From: Lachnospira multipara ATCC 19207
Lineage (GTDB): Bacteria > Bacillota > Clostridia > Lachnospirales > Lachnospiraceae
Length of the DNA stretch: 64,000 nucleotides
Reading direction: 5' to 3'
Assembly: GCF_000424105.1 (NCBI RefSeq)
Contig: NZ_AUJG01000002.1
Location: 1-64,000 of the forward strand
Part shown: positions 1 to 7,868 of the stretch, piece after piece
How the letters are laid out: every line of letters begins with the position of its first letter
Numbering within the stretch: the stretch's first letter is position 1
Made by a program: the position numbers and the translations under genes
Notes under the pieces: model-generated
Told to the model about the DNA's origin: nothing
Databases searched by the model: none
Seen by the model: only the letters and a program-made list of their open reading frames with translations

Positions 1-192
1 AATGTGCTTCTTGTCATCAGAAAGTCAGATATGAAAATGGTTGGATGCATGCAGGTCCATAATGTTTTAACTGAAAGAATGAAGAAATATACAGGACATG
101 TTGGCTACTCAGTGCGACCATCAGAAAGAAGAAAGGGATATGCAAAAAAGATGCTGGCTGAGGCATTAGATTTCCTTTCAAGTTTCGGATAA
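1..192 (+). pseudogene. GNAT acetyltransferase, C-terminal fragment (5' end outside window)
   Basis: The reading frame is already open at base 1. It encodes the acetyl-CoA-binding part of a GNAT fold, including the RRKGYAKKML motif (the Q/RxxGxG/A pyrophosphate loop). It is almost identical to codons about 226-290 of the GNAT gene at 9613-10578, with only E/D and E/K substitutions. The match stops abruptly after LDFLSSFG, where a TAA replaces the rest of the domain. The last beta strands of the fold are therefore missing and the product is probably inactive. The break point inside a conserved gene suggests recombination between duplicated copies. Confidence 0.75.
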
Positions 193-249
193 GCGGTCTT
201 ATACTTAAGTTTTTATAGACGATGGCAAATAGGAGTTTGTGATATAGAT

Positions 250-690
250 ATGAGTATACGTTTAATGACAATTGATGATTATAAAAAAGTGTATAAGCTG
301 TGGATGTCCTGTGCAGGGATGGGTTTAAATAATCTTGATGATTCAATAGAAGGCATAGAAAAATTCCTCAAAAGAAATCCTGATACTTGTTTTGTTGCAG
401 AAGTAGATAACAATATTGTTGGTGTGATTATTGTTGGAAATGACGGTAGGAGAGGATATATTTATCATACAGCAGTAAATCCACAATATAGAAAGCGAGG
501 CATCGCAAAGAGTCTTGTAGATACGGCTATGGAAGCATTACAGAAACATGGAATCAATAAGGCAGCGTTGGTTGTTTTCGATAGAAACGAAGTTGGAAAT
601 GACTTTTGGGAGAAAATGGGCTTTATCGTCCGTGATGATTTAGTATATCGAAACAAAGCTCTTGCTGAAATCATCAGAATAGACACATAA
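250..690 (+). CDS. GNAT family N-acetyltransferase
   Basis: A 146-residue protein of typical single-domain GNAT length. The core motif is visible at residues 77-97 (NPQYRKRGIAKSLVDTAM), the Q/RxxGxA loop that binds the CoA pyrophosphate. It is followed by the KAALVVFDRN strand and the FWEKMGF motif that closes the acyl-CoA site, so the domain looks complete. The substrate cannot be read from sequence; RimI-like small GNATs acetylate amines or protein N termini. It follows a truncated GNAT and precedes a deaminase-like gene, in a run of small same-strand genes that look individually acquired. Confidence 0.85.
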   Translation: MSIRLMTIDDYKKVYKLWMSCAGMGLNNLDDSIEGIEKFLKRNPDTCFVAEVDNNIVGVIIVGNDGRRGYIYHTAVNPQYRKRGIAKSLVDTAMEALQKHGINKAALVVFDRNEVGNDFWEKMGFIVRDDLVYRNKALAEIIRIDT

Positions 691-715
691 ATTTAAATTT
701 GTAATGGAGGATTCA

Positions 716-1150
716 ATGGATATTTGGCAAAGAATGTATGAAAAAGCAAAGGAGCAATATCATCCGGAGGATGTATCGCCCTTTATATATGCGCATAATG
801 TTGTGTGCGCAATTGAAGCTGATAATGGCGAGATTTATACGGGATTTTGTATTGAGAGCTGCAGCGGAGTAATGAATTTATGCGCTGATAGAGTAGCTGC
901 TCTTAATATGTATGTAAATAGTGGGCAAACTAAAGTAAAAAGGTTTATTGCTTTTCGAGATAGTGCTCCAAATGGAGGTGGGAGCGGGATGCCTTGTGGA
1001 GCCTGTAGAGAATTCTATTATCAATTGGATGAAGCAAATGAAGACATGGAAATCATGGTTGACTACGAAAAAAGAGAAAGTATCACTTTAAAAGAGCTTA
1101 TGCCAAATTGGTGGGGAAAAGAACGCTACGCTGAAGCAAAGAAAAACTAA
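716..1150 (+). CDS. cytidine/blasticidin deaminase-like protein with altered catalytic motif
   Basis: About 144 residues of the zinc-dependent cytidine deaminase fold. The zinc cysteines are seen in GMPCGACREF (PCxxC motif), and the first ligand lies in NLCADRVAALN. In active family members that site reads C/H-A-E, the Glu shuttling the proton; here the Glu is Asp, a conservative but catalytically critical change. Start: an ATG also lies at 704, but GGAGG at 706-710 sits five bases before the ATG at 716, so 716 is preferred. The substrate could be a free nucleoside or an aminonucleoside drug; activity is uncertain because of the Asp. Confidence 0.75.
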   Translation: MDIWQRMYEKAKEQYHPEDVSPFIYAHNVVCAIEADNGEIYTGFCIESCSGVMNLCADRVAALNMYVNSGQTKVKRFIAFRDSAPNGGGSGMPCGACREFYYQLDEANEDMEIMVDYEKRESITLKELMPNWWGKERYAEAKKN

Positions 1151-1181
1151 CAAATTCAAATTTTTCGGGGGAGGAATATCA

Positions 1182-1241
1182 ATGAAAGTTGAAGATAATA
1201 CAATCAGTGATTTTTTGATGGCGAGGAGGGAAATTAGATGA
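1182..1241 (+). CDS. short leader-like ORF overlapping the lipoprotein start
   Basis: A 19-codon frame (begins MKVEDNTISDF, ends ARREIR) with a good GGGGAGG ribosome site at 1168-1174. Its TGA overlaps the ATG of the next gene (ATGA, 1238-1241), the arrangement used for translational coupling. The end also resembles the DFLxxRRSIR start of nitroreductases, so it may be a gene remnant rather than a leader peptide. No function is claimed. Confidence 0.3.
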   Translation: MKVEDNTISDFLMARREIR

Positions 1242-2038
1242 AGAGAAAAATATATATTTTATTGGCATGTATTACAATGGCTTTTATGTTAGGTGCATGT
1301 TCAGCTAAAACTGAAAAGCAGGATGAAGAAGTGGTAGAAACAAAGCAGGATGAAGAAGTAGTGCTATCTGAAAAGCAGAAAAAAATATTAAAAGAAGCTG
1401 GGCTTCCACAAAACTATGATGAGTTGGATGCTATGCAGCAAATAAATATTATAAACATTGGCTTAATGCTAGATTATATAGAAAATAAATATGATAAGGA
1501 ATTTGAATTTTATAAATTTTATGCAGACTCAACCGGTTTTGAGGCTCCATCATTAGAAGTTTATCCTGTTGATGACAGTAAATGCATAGTAACCGTTAAA
1601 AGTGAAACTAAATCTGATTCAAAAAAAGTTACTTATACCGATGATTACCTAGAATTACAGTCGATGACCGAATATGAACAGGAAATAAGAAATTGTATAA
1701 AAGATAAGTTTCCAGAAACTGAATATGAGGTGTTTTCAACAATAAATATCCTAGAAGAAGGAGAAGGGGATGCATTATCCAGAGCATCAGCTACAACATA
1801 CATATGCATGGTTGATCCTTTTGAAAAAGAAGAGGATGCTTTAAAAGCTGCAGAGGATGTAATTAGCTATATACAGGATAAAAATGGGAATAAACCTAAT
1901 GGTGTTTATTATTATATGCAGACTGAAGAGCAGTTTAATCATACTTACGTCACATCTGCAAATGACGACTTCTCAGATGTTGAATACAAATATAGAATAA
2001 CAACAAACAACAGCTATAGTAAAATAGAGGAAAAATAA
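1238..2038 (+). CDS. putative secreted lipoprotein of unknown function
   Basis: A 266-residue protein with a clear lipoprotein signal: KRK, a hydrophobic stretch, then lipobox LGAC with Cys at residue 21. After an EEVVETKQ-type short repeat (two copies, residues about 29-43) comes an acidic, lysine-rich soluble domain without a recognised motif. The family resembles unassigned lipoproteins of Lachnospiraceae. It is expected on the outer face of the membrane. GAGGAGGG at 1222-1229 is its ribosome site. I do not recognise a function. Confidence 0.7.
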   Translation: MKRKIYILLACITMAFMLGACSAKTEKQDEEVVETKQDEEVVLSEKQKKILKEAGLPQNYDELDAMQQINIINIGLMLDYIENKYDKEFEFYKFYADSTGFEAPSLEVYPVDDSKCIVTVKSETKSDSKKVTYTDDYLELQSMTEYEQEIRNCIKDKFPETEYEVFSTINILEEGEGDALSRASATTYICMVDPFEKEEDALKAAEDVISYIQDKNGNKPNGVYYYMQTEEQFNHTYVTSANDDFSDVEYKYRITTNNSYSKIEEK

Positions 2039-2175
2039 TTTTGTATGATTTGGATTAGTTGTAAAAATATTGAACTTTTCCAAGACTGGAAATCTAATCT
2101 TTTTCCAGACTTTTTTCTTGATTTGGGCAATTCGGCTAGTAACTTGGAGGTTTAGGATTACTGAAAGGAGCGGTT

Positions 2176-2922
2176 ATGGAATATGTTTATGTAACAAAAG
2201 ACAACCTCGAAGAGGAGCATATTTGCTGCGCAATATCAAATAATAAGGATGTTCAGGTTTCTTCTAAGAAGGCATGGCTTACGGAGAGGTTTGATGAAGG
2301 ACTTGTTTTCCTAAAGAGCGTAGAGCGCGGAAAGTGCTTTATCGAATATATCCCGGCGGAAAATGCATGGATTCCGATAGAGGCAGATGGATATATGTAC
2401 ATTGACTGTCTCTGGGTGTCCGGGGCTTTCAAAGGACATGGATATTCTACTGATTTACTTACTGCCTGCATCGAGGATAGTAAGGGGAAGGGAAAAAAAG
2501 GGCTTTGTATTCTTTGCGCTTCAAAGAAGAAACCGTTTCTGGCTGATCCGAAGTTTCTGAAGTACAAAGGATTTGTCGTGAGCGATGAAGCTGATAATGG
2601 TATTCAGCTTTGGTATATGCCATTTGATAAAAATGCAAAAGCTCCGGTGTTTAAGGAATGTGCAAAACATCCGCATATAGAAGAGAAGGGATATGTTCTG
2701 TACTATACGAATCAGTGCCCGTTCAATGCAAAATATGTTCCGGTTTTGGAGCAGACGGCAAAAGAAAATGGTATTGCATTCAAGGCAATACATCTTGAAA
2801 GCAAAGAAGAAGCACAGAATGCACCGACACCAATCACGAATTATGCGTTATTCCATGATGGGGAGTATGTTACAAACGAGCAAATGAACGAGAAGAAATT
2901 CTTAAAACTTGCAGGAAAATAA
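2176..2922 (+). CDS. GNAT acetyltransferase with YoaP-type C-terminal domain (copy 1)
   Basis: A 248-residue two-domain protein. Residues about 1-150 are a GNAT domain, with the CoA loop in SGAFKGHGYSTDLL; residues about 165-248 match the YoaP extension (YVLYYTNQCPFNAKYVPVL with a CPF motif resembling a thioredoxin-like fold). The protein is about 97 percent identical to the product at 11266-12015 (seven substitutions). AAGGAG at 2164-2169 precedes the ATG. The YoaP family is poorly characterised. The duplication, with different genes between the copies, shows active rearrangement of this region. Confidence 0.85.
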   Translation: MEYVYVTKDNLEEEHICCAISNNKDVQVSSKKAWLTERFDEGLVFLKSVERGKCFIEYIPAENAWIPIEADGYMYIDCLWVSGAFKGHGYSTDLLTACIEDSKGKGKKGLCILCASKKKPFLADPKFLKYKGFVVSDEADNGIQLWYMPFDKNAKAPVFKECAKHPHIEEKGYVLYYTNQCPFNAKYVPVLEQTAKENGIAFKAIHLESKEEAQNAPTPITNYALFHDGEYVTNEQMNEKKFLKLAGK

Positions 2923-2942
2923 TAAAAAGGAGATAGTAAGAA

Positions 2943-3386
2943 TTGGGAACTTTTGAGGTAAAAGAATGTAATGATACTGAAGTGGCAAAAGCATTATTCA
3001 TTGAGTATTCTCAGATAAAAGGTGCCGAGGGGTGCTTTGTTTCTTTTGACAAAGAATTAGCTGATTTAAACAATTTTTACAAGGGTGGAGCAATTCTTGT
3101 TGGTTATGAAAATGGTAAACCTGCAGGCTGTATAGCGATAAAAAAAGTAGATGCCACGACCTGCGAAGGAAAACGACTGTTTATTAAACCAGAGTATCGT
3201 GGGAAAGGGTATGCAAGAGTTCTACTTAATTCCATGATAGAAAAATCGCGAATGCTTGGGTATGACCAACTGACATTTACTACTAAACCTGAAGTAATGA
3301 AAACAGCCTATGAATTATATAAGCGTATGGAGTTTGAGGAATTAGGCTGTGAAAACGGAACGGTATCTATGAGAATAGTATTATAG
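2943..3386 (+). CDS. GNAT family N-acetyltransferase
   Basis: A 147-residue GNAT. The CoA-binding loop is in RLFIKPEYRGKGYARVLLNSM (residues about 76-96), and the closing helix/strand reads AYELYKRMEFEELG. It is homologous to small amino-group acetyltransferases next to YoaP genes. A TTG start at 2943 is preferred because AAAAGGAG at 2925-2932 lies about ten bases upstream; no ATG is available in frame before the conserved domain. It begins 20 bases after the YoaP gene stop, so co-transcription is likely. Substrate unknown. Confidence 0.8.
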   Translation: MGTFEVKECNDTEVAKALFIEYSQIKGAEGCFVSFDKELADLNNFYKGGAILVGYENGKPAGCIAIKKVDATTCEGKRLFIKPEYRGKGYARVLLNSMIEKSRMLGYDQLTFTTKPEVMKTAYELYKRMEFEELGCENGTVSMRIVL

Positions 3387-3418
3387 GACTTAATATTCAG
3401 TTGAAAGAAAGGTAAATG

Positions 3419-3577
3419 ATGAAACTGAAAAATGTATTGATTGTAGTTAAAGATATAGAGAAGTCCAAACAGTTTTATCATGATTTGTTTGGAATTGTCG
3501 TTTACTTGAAGCATGTCAAAGCGAGGATTGGAGGGGTAAATCATGTTAGAAATATTAAAAGCGAGGTTTCAGGATAA
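3419..3577 (+). pseudogene. VOC/glyoxalase-family protein, N-terminal fragment
   Basis: The frame encodes only 52 residues. The first about 28 (KNVLIVVKDIEKSKQFYHDL) are the classic first beta-alpha unit of a vicinal-oxygen-chelate (glyoxalase/bleomycin resistance) protein, normally about 120-140 residues. After LFGIVVYL the sequence no longer resembles the family, and the frame ends inside the next gene. A strong GAAAGG ribosome site (3408-3412) remains. The downstream DUF4256 gene appears to have been joined onto a decapitated VOC gene near 3500-3540. Confidence 0.65.
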
Positions 3578-4064
3578 TAAGAATCTTCATATGGAACTGA
3601 GTTGGCTTGACGTGGAGAAACGTTTGCTTGAGCATCCGGAATCCATGGACGTTTTGAGAAGGATGGAGGAGAGCGGTGGAGAACCGGATACCATCGGCTA
3701 TGATGAAAAGACGGGAAAGCTAATTTTCTGCGACTGCGCAAAGGAGTCCCCTTCTGGTCGCAGAAGCCTGTGCTATGACGAAAAGGCATTACAGGGGCGT
3801 ACTAAAAACCCGCCGTCAGGCAGCGCCGAATGGAAAGCAAAAGAAATCGGCGTTTTGATTATGACGGAGGAACTCTATCGCCGACTGCAAAGTCTCGGGG
3901 AATTTGATTTGAAAACGTCAAGTTGGATTGCTACGCCGGATGATATTCGCGACAAGGGCGGTGCATTGTTCTGTGAACGACGTTACGGAACGGTTTTCAC
4001 ATTTCATAACGGAGCGGAATCGTACTATTCTGTGCGCGGGTTCAGAGGTTATACGCTTATATGA
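3543..4064 (+). CDS. DUF4256 domain-containing protein
   Basis: A 173-residue protein matching the DUF4256 family over its whole length. Features are the GGEPDTIGYDEKTG motif, the FCDCAKESPSGRRSLCYD segment, TKTSSW-like LKTSSWIATP, and the C-terminal GGALFCERRYGTVFTFHNGA followed by SYYSVRGFRG. The family is a widespread soluble protein with no established biochemical role. It starts inside the VOC fragment and ends overlapping the spurious upstream ATG of the next gene. Codon use is more GC-rich than its neighbours, consistent with recent acquisition. Confidence 0.8.
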   Translation: MLEILKARFQDNKNLHMELSWLDVEKRLLEHPESMDVLRRMEESGGEPDTIGYDEKTGKLIFCDCAKESPSGRRSLCYDEKALQGRTKNPPSGSAEWKAKEIGVLIMTEELYRRLQSLGEFDLKTSSWIATPDDIRDKGGALFCERRYGTVFTFHNGAESYYSVRGFRGYTLI

Positions 4065-4084
4065 TGACTCAGGGGGAGGACAGT

Positions 4085-4756
4085 ATGACAAGCAAACTAT
4101 TATTACAGGCAATTGGAAAATATGTGTTGGGATTACTGCTGTTTGGAGTGCTTCTTTTTGTCCCGGCAGGGACGGTATTCTATCCAAACGGATGGCTGCT
4201 GATGGCTGTTTTGTTTATTCCAATGCTCATTGCGGGAATCATCTTGATATTCAAGAATCCGAGTCTTTTGAAAAAGCGTCTGAATGCCAAAGAAAAGGAA
4301 AAAGAGCAGAAGTCTGTTGTGGTTTGTAGTGGTGTGATGTTTTTGGCGGCGTTTATTGTTGCTGGGCTTAACTTCCGGTTTCAGTGGCTTTTGCTCCCGA
4401 ACGTAGCTGTTATTGTCGGGACGGTGCTTTTTTTATTGGCATATGCCATGTATGCGGAGGTCCTAAGGGAGAATACATACCTTTCCCGAACGGTCGAAGT
4501 ACAGGAAAATCAAAAAGTAATTGATACCGGATTATACGGCATTGTTCGTCACCCAATGTATTCAGCAACGCTTGTTCTGTTCCTCTCAATGGGAATTATC
4601 CTTGGTTCGCTGTTTTCTTTTGGAATTCTACTGTTCTATATTCCGATTATTGCAAAGCGAATGAAGAATGAGGAAGCAGTTCTTGAGGAGGGCCTTGAGG
4701 GATACAAAGAGTACAAAACAAAAGTGAAATACAAAGTAATACCGTATATTTGGTAA
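4085..4756 (+). CDS. isoprenylcysteine carboxyl methyltransferase (ICMT/PEMT)-family membrane protein
   Basis: About 223 residues with five or more hydrophobic membrane segments. The C-terminal catalytic signature GLYGIVRHPMYSATL, followed by a hydrophobic stretch and an EEAVLEEGLEGYKEY motif, is the SAM-binding region of the ICMT/phospholipid methyltransferase family. Bacterial members methylate unknown lipids or small molecules. GGGGGAGGA at 4072-4080 places the start at 4085 rather than at the ATG pair at 4061. It probably forms a small operon with DUF4256. Confidence 0.8.
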   Translation: MTSKLLLQAIGKYVLGLLLFGVLLFVPAGTVFYPNGWLLMAVLFIPMLIAGIILIFKNPSLLKKRLNAKEKEKEQKSVVVCSGVMFLAAFIVAGLNFRFQWLLLPNVAVIVGTVLFLLAYAMYAEVLRENTYLSRTVEVQENQKVIDTGLYGIVRHPMYSATLVLFLSMGIILGSLFSFGILLFYIPIIAKRMKNEEAVLEEGLEGYKEYKTKVKYKVIPYIW

Positions 4757-4789
4757 TGATCCAAAATAAAGGAAAGAAAAGGAAGAAAG

Positions 4790-5446
4790 ATGAAAAAAGC
4801 AGCAAAAATCATAGGAATAATCTTAGCCGTGTTGGTAGCAATCCCCCTTGTATTGCTCCTAATTGTTAGCATTCGCACTGCACTAACGCAGGATGACTAT
4901 TCGGCGGTGTATACGGATCCGAAGTATCAGAATCCGGTAAAAGTAGCTGACGTGGAAGTGATTCAGCAACACATTTCTTGTGGGTATGCTGTCATTGAGA
5001 TGTTCTCTGCATGGAATGGGGGAAATGTGACAGAGGATAGTCTCTTCGATGAATATGGAACAGTTGTGACTTCCTCCGGCAAAAATTTTTGCAAGGAGAT
5101 GAACAAGCAGTTCCCGGAATATACCACGACCATGCATAAGTACGTGAAGAATACCGAGTTTATCGATATCATGTATGAAACTTTAGAATCCGGCAAGCCG
5201 GTTCCATTTGAATGGGCGGCGATGTATGGGGATGAATGGACGCTGCATTATTCCCTGATTGTAGGCGCTGACATTCCAAATGATACGATTACGGTTGCAA
5301 ATCCCTATGGCTATTACGAAGAGCTGACGCTGGAAGAATTATTGGAGCGCACCAGCTTCCGGGCGTATGAACATATGCCATTATTCATGCGAATGGGATT
5401 TGCAATTGGATTGTTTGAGAAGAACACACTCTATTCCGTGGAATAA
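4790..5446 (+). CDS. membrane-anchored C39-like (papain-fold) peptidase domain protein
   Basis: A 218-residue protein with one N-terminal membrane anchor (residues about 5-27) and an external domain. The motif QQHISCGYAVIEMFSAWNGG resembles the QxxxCGxA active-site region of C39-like cysteine peptidases. The later WTLHYSLIVGAD with IPNDTITVANPYG supplies the His and Asn/Asp expected of the triad. C39-like domains of this type may process or sense peptides; no partner exporter is nearby. The frame is intact with the GGAAAGAAAAGGAAG ribosome region upstream. Confidence 0.7.
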   Translation: MKKAAKIIGIILAVLVAIPLVLLLIVSIRTALTQDDYSAVYTDPKYQNPVKVADVEVIQQHISCGYAVIEMFSAWNGGNVTEDSLFDEYGTVVTSSGKNFCKEMNKQFPEYTTTMHKYVKNTEFIDIMYETLESGKPVPFEWAAMYGDEWTLHYSLIVGADIPNDTITVANPYGYYEELTLEELLERTSFRAYEHMPLFMRMGFAIGLFEKNTLYSVE

Positions 5447-5464
5447 TGACTCTTTTGGTGCTCT

Positions 5465-5504
5465 TTTTTAAATTGTAACATAAAATACGTTACAAATTAA
5501 AAAA
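5465..5504 (+). promoter_or_regulatory. upstream copy of the AbiE-type operator
   Basis: An inverted repeat (arms 5465-5479 and 5489-5504, 9-bp spacer ATAAAATAC) that is nearly identical to the operator before the AbiEi-like gene at 6062-6100. One base differs in the right arm (ACAAATT against ACAATTT). No antitoxin follows it here, only a headless GNAT frame, so this looks like a duplicated or left-over operator. Confidence 0.65.
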
Positions 5505-5505
5505 G

Positions 5506-5745
5506 GTTATTCGATTAAATCAAGATGAAATTGTAAAACTTTATGTTGAACCGCATTTTCAAGGAGAAAAGATAGGAAGTAAATTATTAAGTTTTGCAAC
5601 CTCAGACAAAGGAGCAAAATGGCTTTGGGTTCTAGAACAAAATGAGCGAGGCATTAAGTTTTATAAGAAGAATGGATTTGATTTTACTGGGGAGAGGATG
5701 ATAGAGGACGACTGGATTACATTAAAGAAAATGTCAATTAATTAA
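5506..5745 (+). pseudogene. GNAT acetyltransferase, C-terminal fragment without start
   Basis: An open frame of 79 codons lacking any start codon (upstream in-frame stop at about 5479). The sequence LYVEPHFQGEKIGSKLLSF is the Q/RxxGxG CoA loop, and NERGIKFYKKNGFDFTGE is the closing motif, so this is the second half of a GNAT domain. The 5' half is replaced by the duplicated AbiE operator. It is not expected to make a working enzyme. Confidence 0.7.
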
Positions 5746-5857
5746 CTTTAGATTAAATGAGACAAATTCCAGTTTGTCGATTTCTTTCAAACTTTAATAA
5801 TAAATGTTACATAGAGCAGTTATCAGAAGATAGCTGCTCTTCTTTATTTCGCAAAAA

Positions 5858-5987
5858 TTTAACTCAGTCGGGGTACAAGCTCCGACTGAGTTAAACGCTC
5901 CGCGAGGATGCGCACGGATTCGGACAGGAATTTGTCTGCTGAAGCAGACCCGAATCCGGCGCGCAAGACTCGCGAGCGAGTCTTGAC
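5858..5987. repeat. GC-rich multi-hairpin intergenic element
   Basis: A chain of near-perfect hairpins in AT-rich DNA. A 14-bp stem (5858-5871 with 5882-5895, core AACTCAGTCGG) comes first. Next is a 9-bp stem (5915-5923 with 5950-5958, CGGATTCGG) that encloses a TCTGC-TGAA-GCAGA hairpin. Last is a CAAGACTCG stem with CGAG loop (5964-5985). The last 35 bases (5953-5987) recur exactly at 28126-28160, and the first stem's arm recurs at 27424-27434. A reverse-strand frame across it is a structural artefact. It is probably a dispersed palindromic repeat. Confidence 0.65.
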
Positions 5988-6061
5988 ATATTGTTGATTT
6001 GCGAAATTCGCAGATGAAATTAAAATATGATTTGTCTTGATTTTAGGCACTAAAGGTGCTA

Positions 6062-6100
6062 TTTTTAAATTGTAACATAAAATACGTTACAATTTAAAAA
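6062..6100 (+). promoter_or_regulatory. probable AbiEi operator (15-bp perfect inverted repeat)
   Basis: A perfect 15-bp inverted repeat: TTTTTAAATTGTAAC at 6062-6076 and its complement at 6086-6100, with a 9-bp spacer. It lies 11 bases before the AbiEi-like start codon. In studied AbiE systems the antitoxin represses its own operon by binding inverted repeats at the promoter, which fits this position. A near copy sits at 5465-5504. Confidence 0.7.
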
Positions 6101-6111
6101 GAGGTTTACAT

Positions 6112-7059
6112 ATGAAAGAATTTATAGAGAAGAGCATTGGGATGGAAGTAGATATTAAAGACATAGACTATAATAAAAGACTTCCAATGATCTATTCTTC
6201 ATTATATGATTTCAAGATTGCGAGTATGCATAATATAGAGTGGCTAATAGCAATTCCAAAAGAAAAAATCAATTTGGCTCAATTACGAAAGAACCATAGG
6301 CAAATTGAAAAGCTTTTGGATATGCGTTGTGCTTTGTATATAAAGAATACCAGCACTTACTCTAAGAATGCAATGATAGCAGATGGAATTCCTTTTATTG
6401 TAGAAGATAAGGAAATATATCTTCCATTTTTAGGTATCCTTCTTAATTCTGCTCGTGAAAGAACTATAAAGCCAGTTCAAAGAATATCATTTTTAACTCA
6501 AAAAATGATTCTTACAGCAATCTATGAAAAATGGAATGGAATTACTGTTACAAAAGCAGCAGAACAGCTAGACATCACAAAAATGTCTGCCTCTAGGTGT
6601 TTTGACGAGATAGATTTTTTTGATATACCAATTCTTGGAACCAAGGGCAAGTCACGTGTCATCAATGTATCGGATGATATAAAGGAACTGTGGAATAGTA
6701 TTGAAGTTTATATGAGAAATCCTGTGATTAATATCTTTTATATTAATGATAATCTGAATCTTCCTGTCTTTGGTGGAATGTCAGCGCTTGCTGAATATTC
6801 GATGATATCTGATAATAAATATCCGACTTATGTCGTGGCAAAGAAAGATATAAAAGATTTGGCACTGAAGGATAGGTTAGTTGATATAAAAAAAGACGAA
6901 CCTGGCTGTATTATACAGGAAGTGGGTTACGTGGTTTCTTTCGGTAAAGGTGATGCTATTGATCCACTGTCACTGTTATTATCATTGTCAGATAATGAAA
7001 AAGCGGATGAAAGAATTGAGATTTCTATAAGAGAAATGTTGGAGGAATATGTATGGTAG
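6112..7059 (+). CDS. AbiEi-like type IV antitoxin
   Basis: A 315-residue protein preceding, and overlapping by seven bases, a nucleotidyltransferase gene: the AbiEi-AbiEii order. A winged-helix-like segment lies near residues 135-175 (YEKWNGITVTKAAEQLDITK then MSASRCFDEI), consistent with DNA binding. The rest matches the large C-terminal part of AbiEi-like/MarR-type proteins. Known AbiEi proteins neutralise the toxin without stable contact and autoregulate; the inverted repeat just upstream supports this. The GAGG at 6101-6104 serves as ribosome site. Family assignment is by architecture plus partial sequence resemblance. Confidence 0.7.
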   Translation: MKEFIEKSIGMEVDIKDIDYNKRLPMIYSSLYDFKIASMHNIEWLIAIPKEKINLAQLRKNHRQIEKLLDMRCALYIKNTSTYSKNAMIADGIPFIVEDKEIYLPFLGILLNSARERTIKPVQRISFLTQKMILTAIYEKWNGITVTKAAEQLDITKMSASRCFDEIDFFDIPILGTKGKSRVINVSDDIKELWNSIEVYMRNPVINIFYINDNLNLPVFGGMSALAEYSMISDNKYPTYVVAKKDIKDLALKDRLVDIKKDEPGCIIQEVGYVVSFGKGDAIDPLSLLLSLSDNEKADERIEISIREMLEEYVW

Positions 7060-7802
7060 CAGGGTTGCTAAAATTTAAAGAGTATTTTAAAGACTACTCA
7101 GATAGTTATGTATTAATTGGTGGTGCCGCATGTGATATTTTATTTACAGAGAATGAGGCAGCTTTTCGAGCAACAAGAGATTTGGATATGGTGCTCATTG
7201 TAGAGACACTTACACCAGAGTTTGCCGGAATCTTTTGGAATTTTATTAAAGATGGTGATTATAGGCATATAAGTGGAAGTACGGGAAAGCCACAGTTCTA
7301 TCGTTTTGATAAACCGCAGGTAGAAGGCTTTCCAAAAATGATAGAGTTATTTTCTCGAACAGATTTTGAGCTTAAAAGTCACATTGGTATAACACCACTT
7401 CATGTGAGTGATGATATTTCAAGCCTATCGGCCATTCTTTTGGATGATGATTATTATAAGGTCCTTTTGAATGGACGAGTGATAGAGAATGGATTTTCTG
7501 TTTTAAGACCAGAGTATTTGATTTTATTTAAGGCTAAGGCGTATTTGGACTTGAGTTCACGAAAAGCAAAAGGAGAAAAGGTGGACTCTGCGGATATTAA
7601 AAAGCATAAGAAAGATGTTTTGAGATTGGCGGTTGAGATGGTTTTGAATCCTGTATCGGATTTGCCAGAATCTGTTATGGAGGATATTCGCCATTTCATT
7701 AATAATCTTCGAGAAGATGAATTTGACCAGAATAGTTTAAAGACGTATAGAGTTACAAATGATCAGGTGGTGAGTCGCTTGATAAGTGTTTTCGAAGCTT
7801 AA
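7053..7802 (+). CDS. AbiEii-like nucleotidyltransferase toxin
   Basis: A 249-residue protein with a nucleotidyltransferase core at the N terminus. LIGGAACDIL (the GG/S motif) is followed by RATRDLDMVL, giving the paired Asp of the DNA polymerase beta fold (DxD at DLD). EYLILFKAKAYLDL and a lysine-rich helix follow, as in AbiEii/AbiGii-type proteins. AbiEii toxins transfer nucleotides (for example to tRNA 3' ends) and cause abortive infection or growth arrest. The overlap with the antitoxin gene implies coupled translation. Both genes are intact. Confidence 0.75.
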   Translation: MVAGLLKFKEYFKDYSDSYVLIGGAACDILFTENEAAFRATRDLDMVLIVETLTPEFAGIFWNFIKDGDYRHISGSTGKPQFYRFDKPQVEGFPKMIELFSRTDFELKSHIGITPLHVSDDISSLSAILLDDDYYKVLLNGRVIENGFSVLRPEYLILFKAKAYLDLSSRKAKGEKVDSADIKKHKKDVLRLAVEMVLNPVSDLPESVMEDIRHFINNLREDEFDQNSLKTYRVTNDQVVSRLISVFEA

Positions 7803-7868
7803 GGCTCAATAAGTACGTATTTTTGGGATAATGAAATTTATAAATCGGAATTTGTGAAGGAGAAGAGA

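Noticed and set aside
5859-6050. Minus-strand frame of 63 codons across the hairpin element
   Set aside because: It runs through palindromic stems shared with an intergenic repeat at 28126 and lacks a ribosome site; read as a structural artefact.
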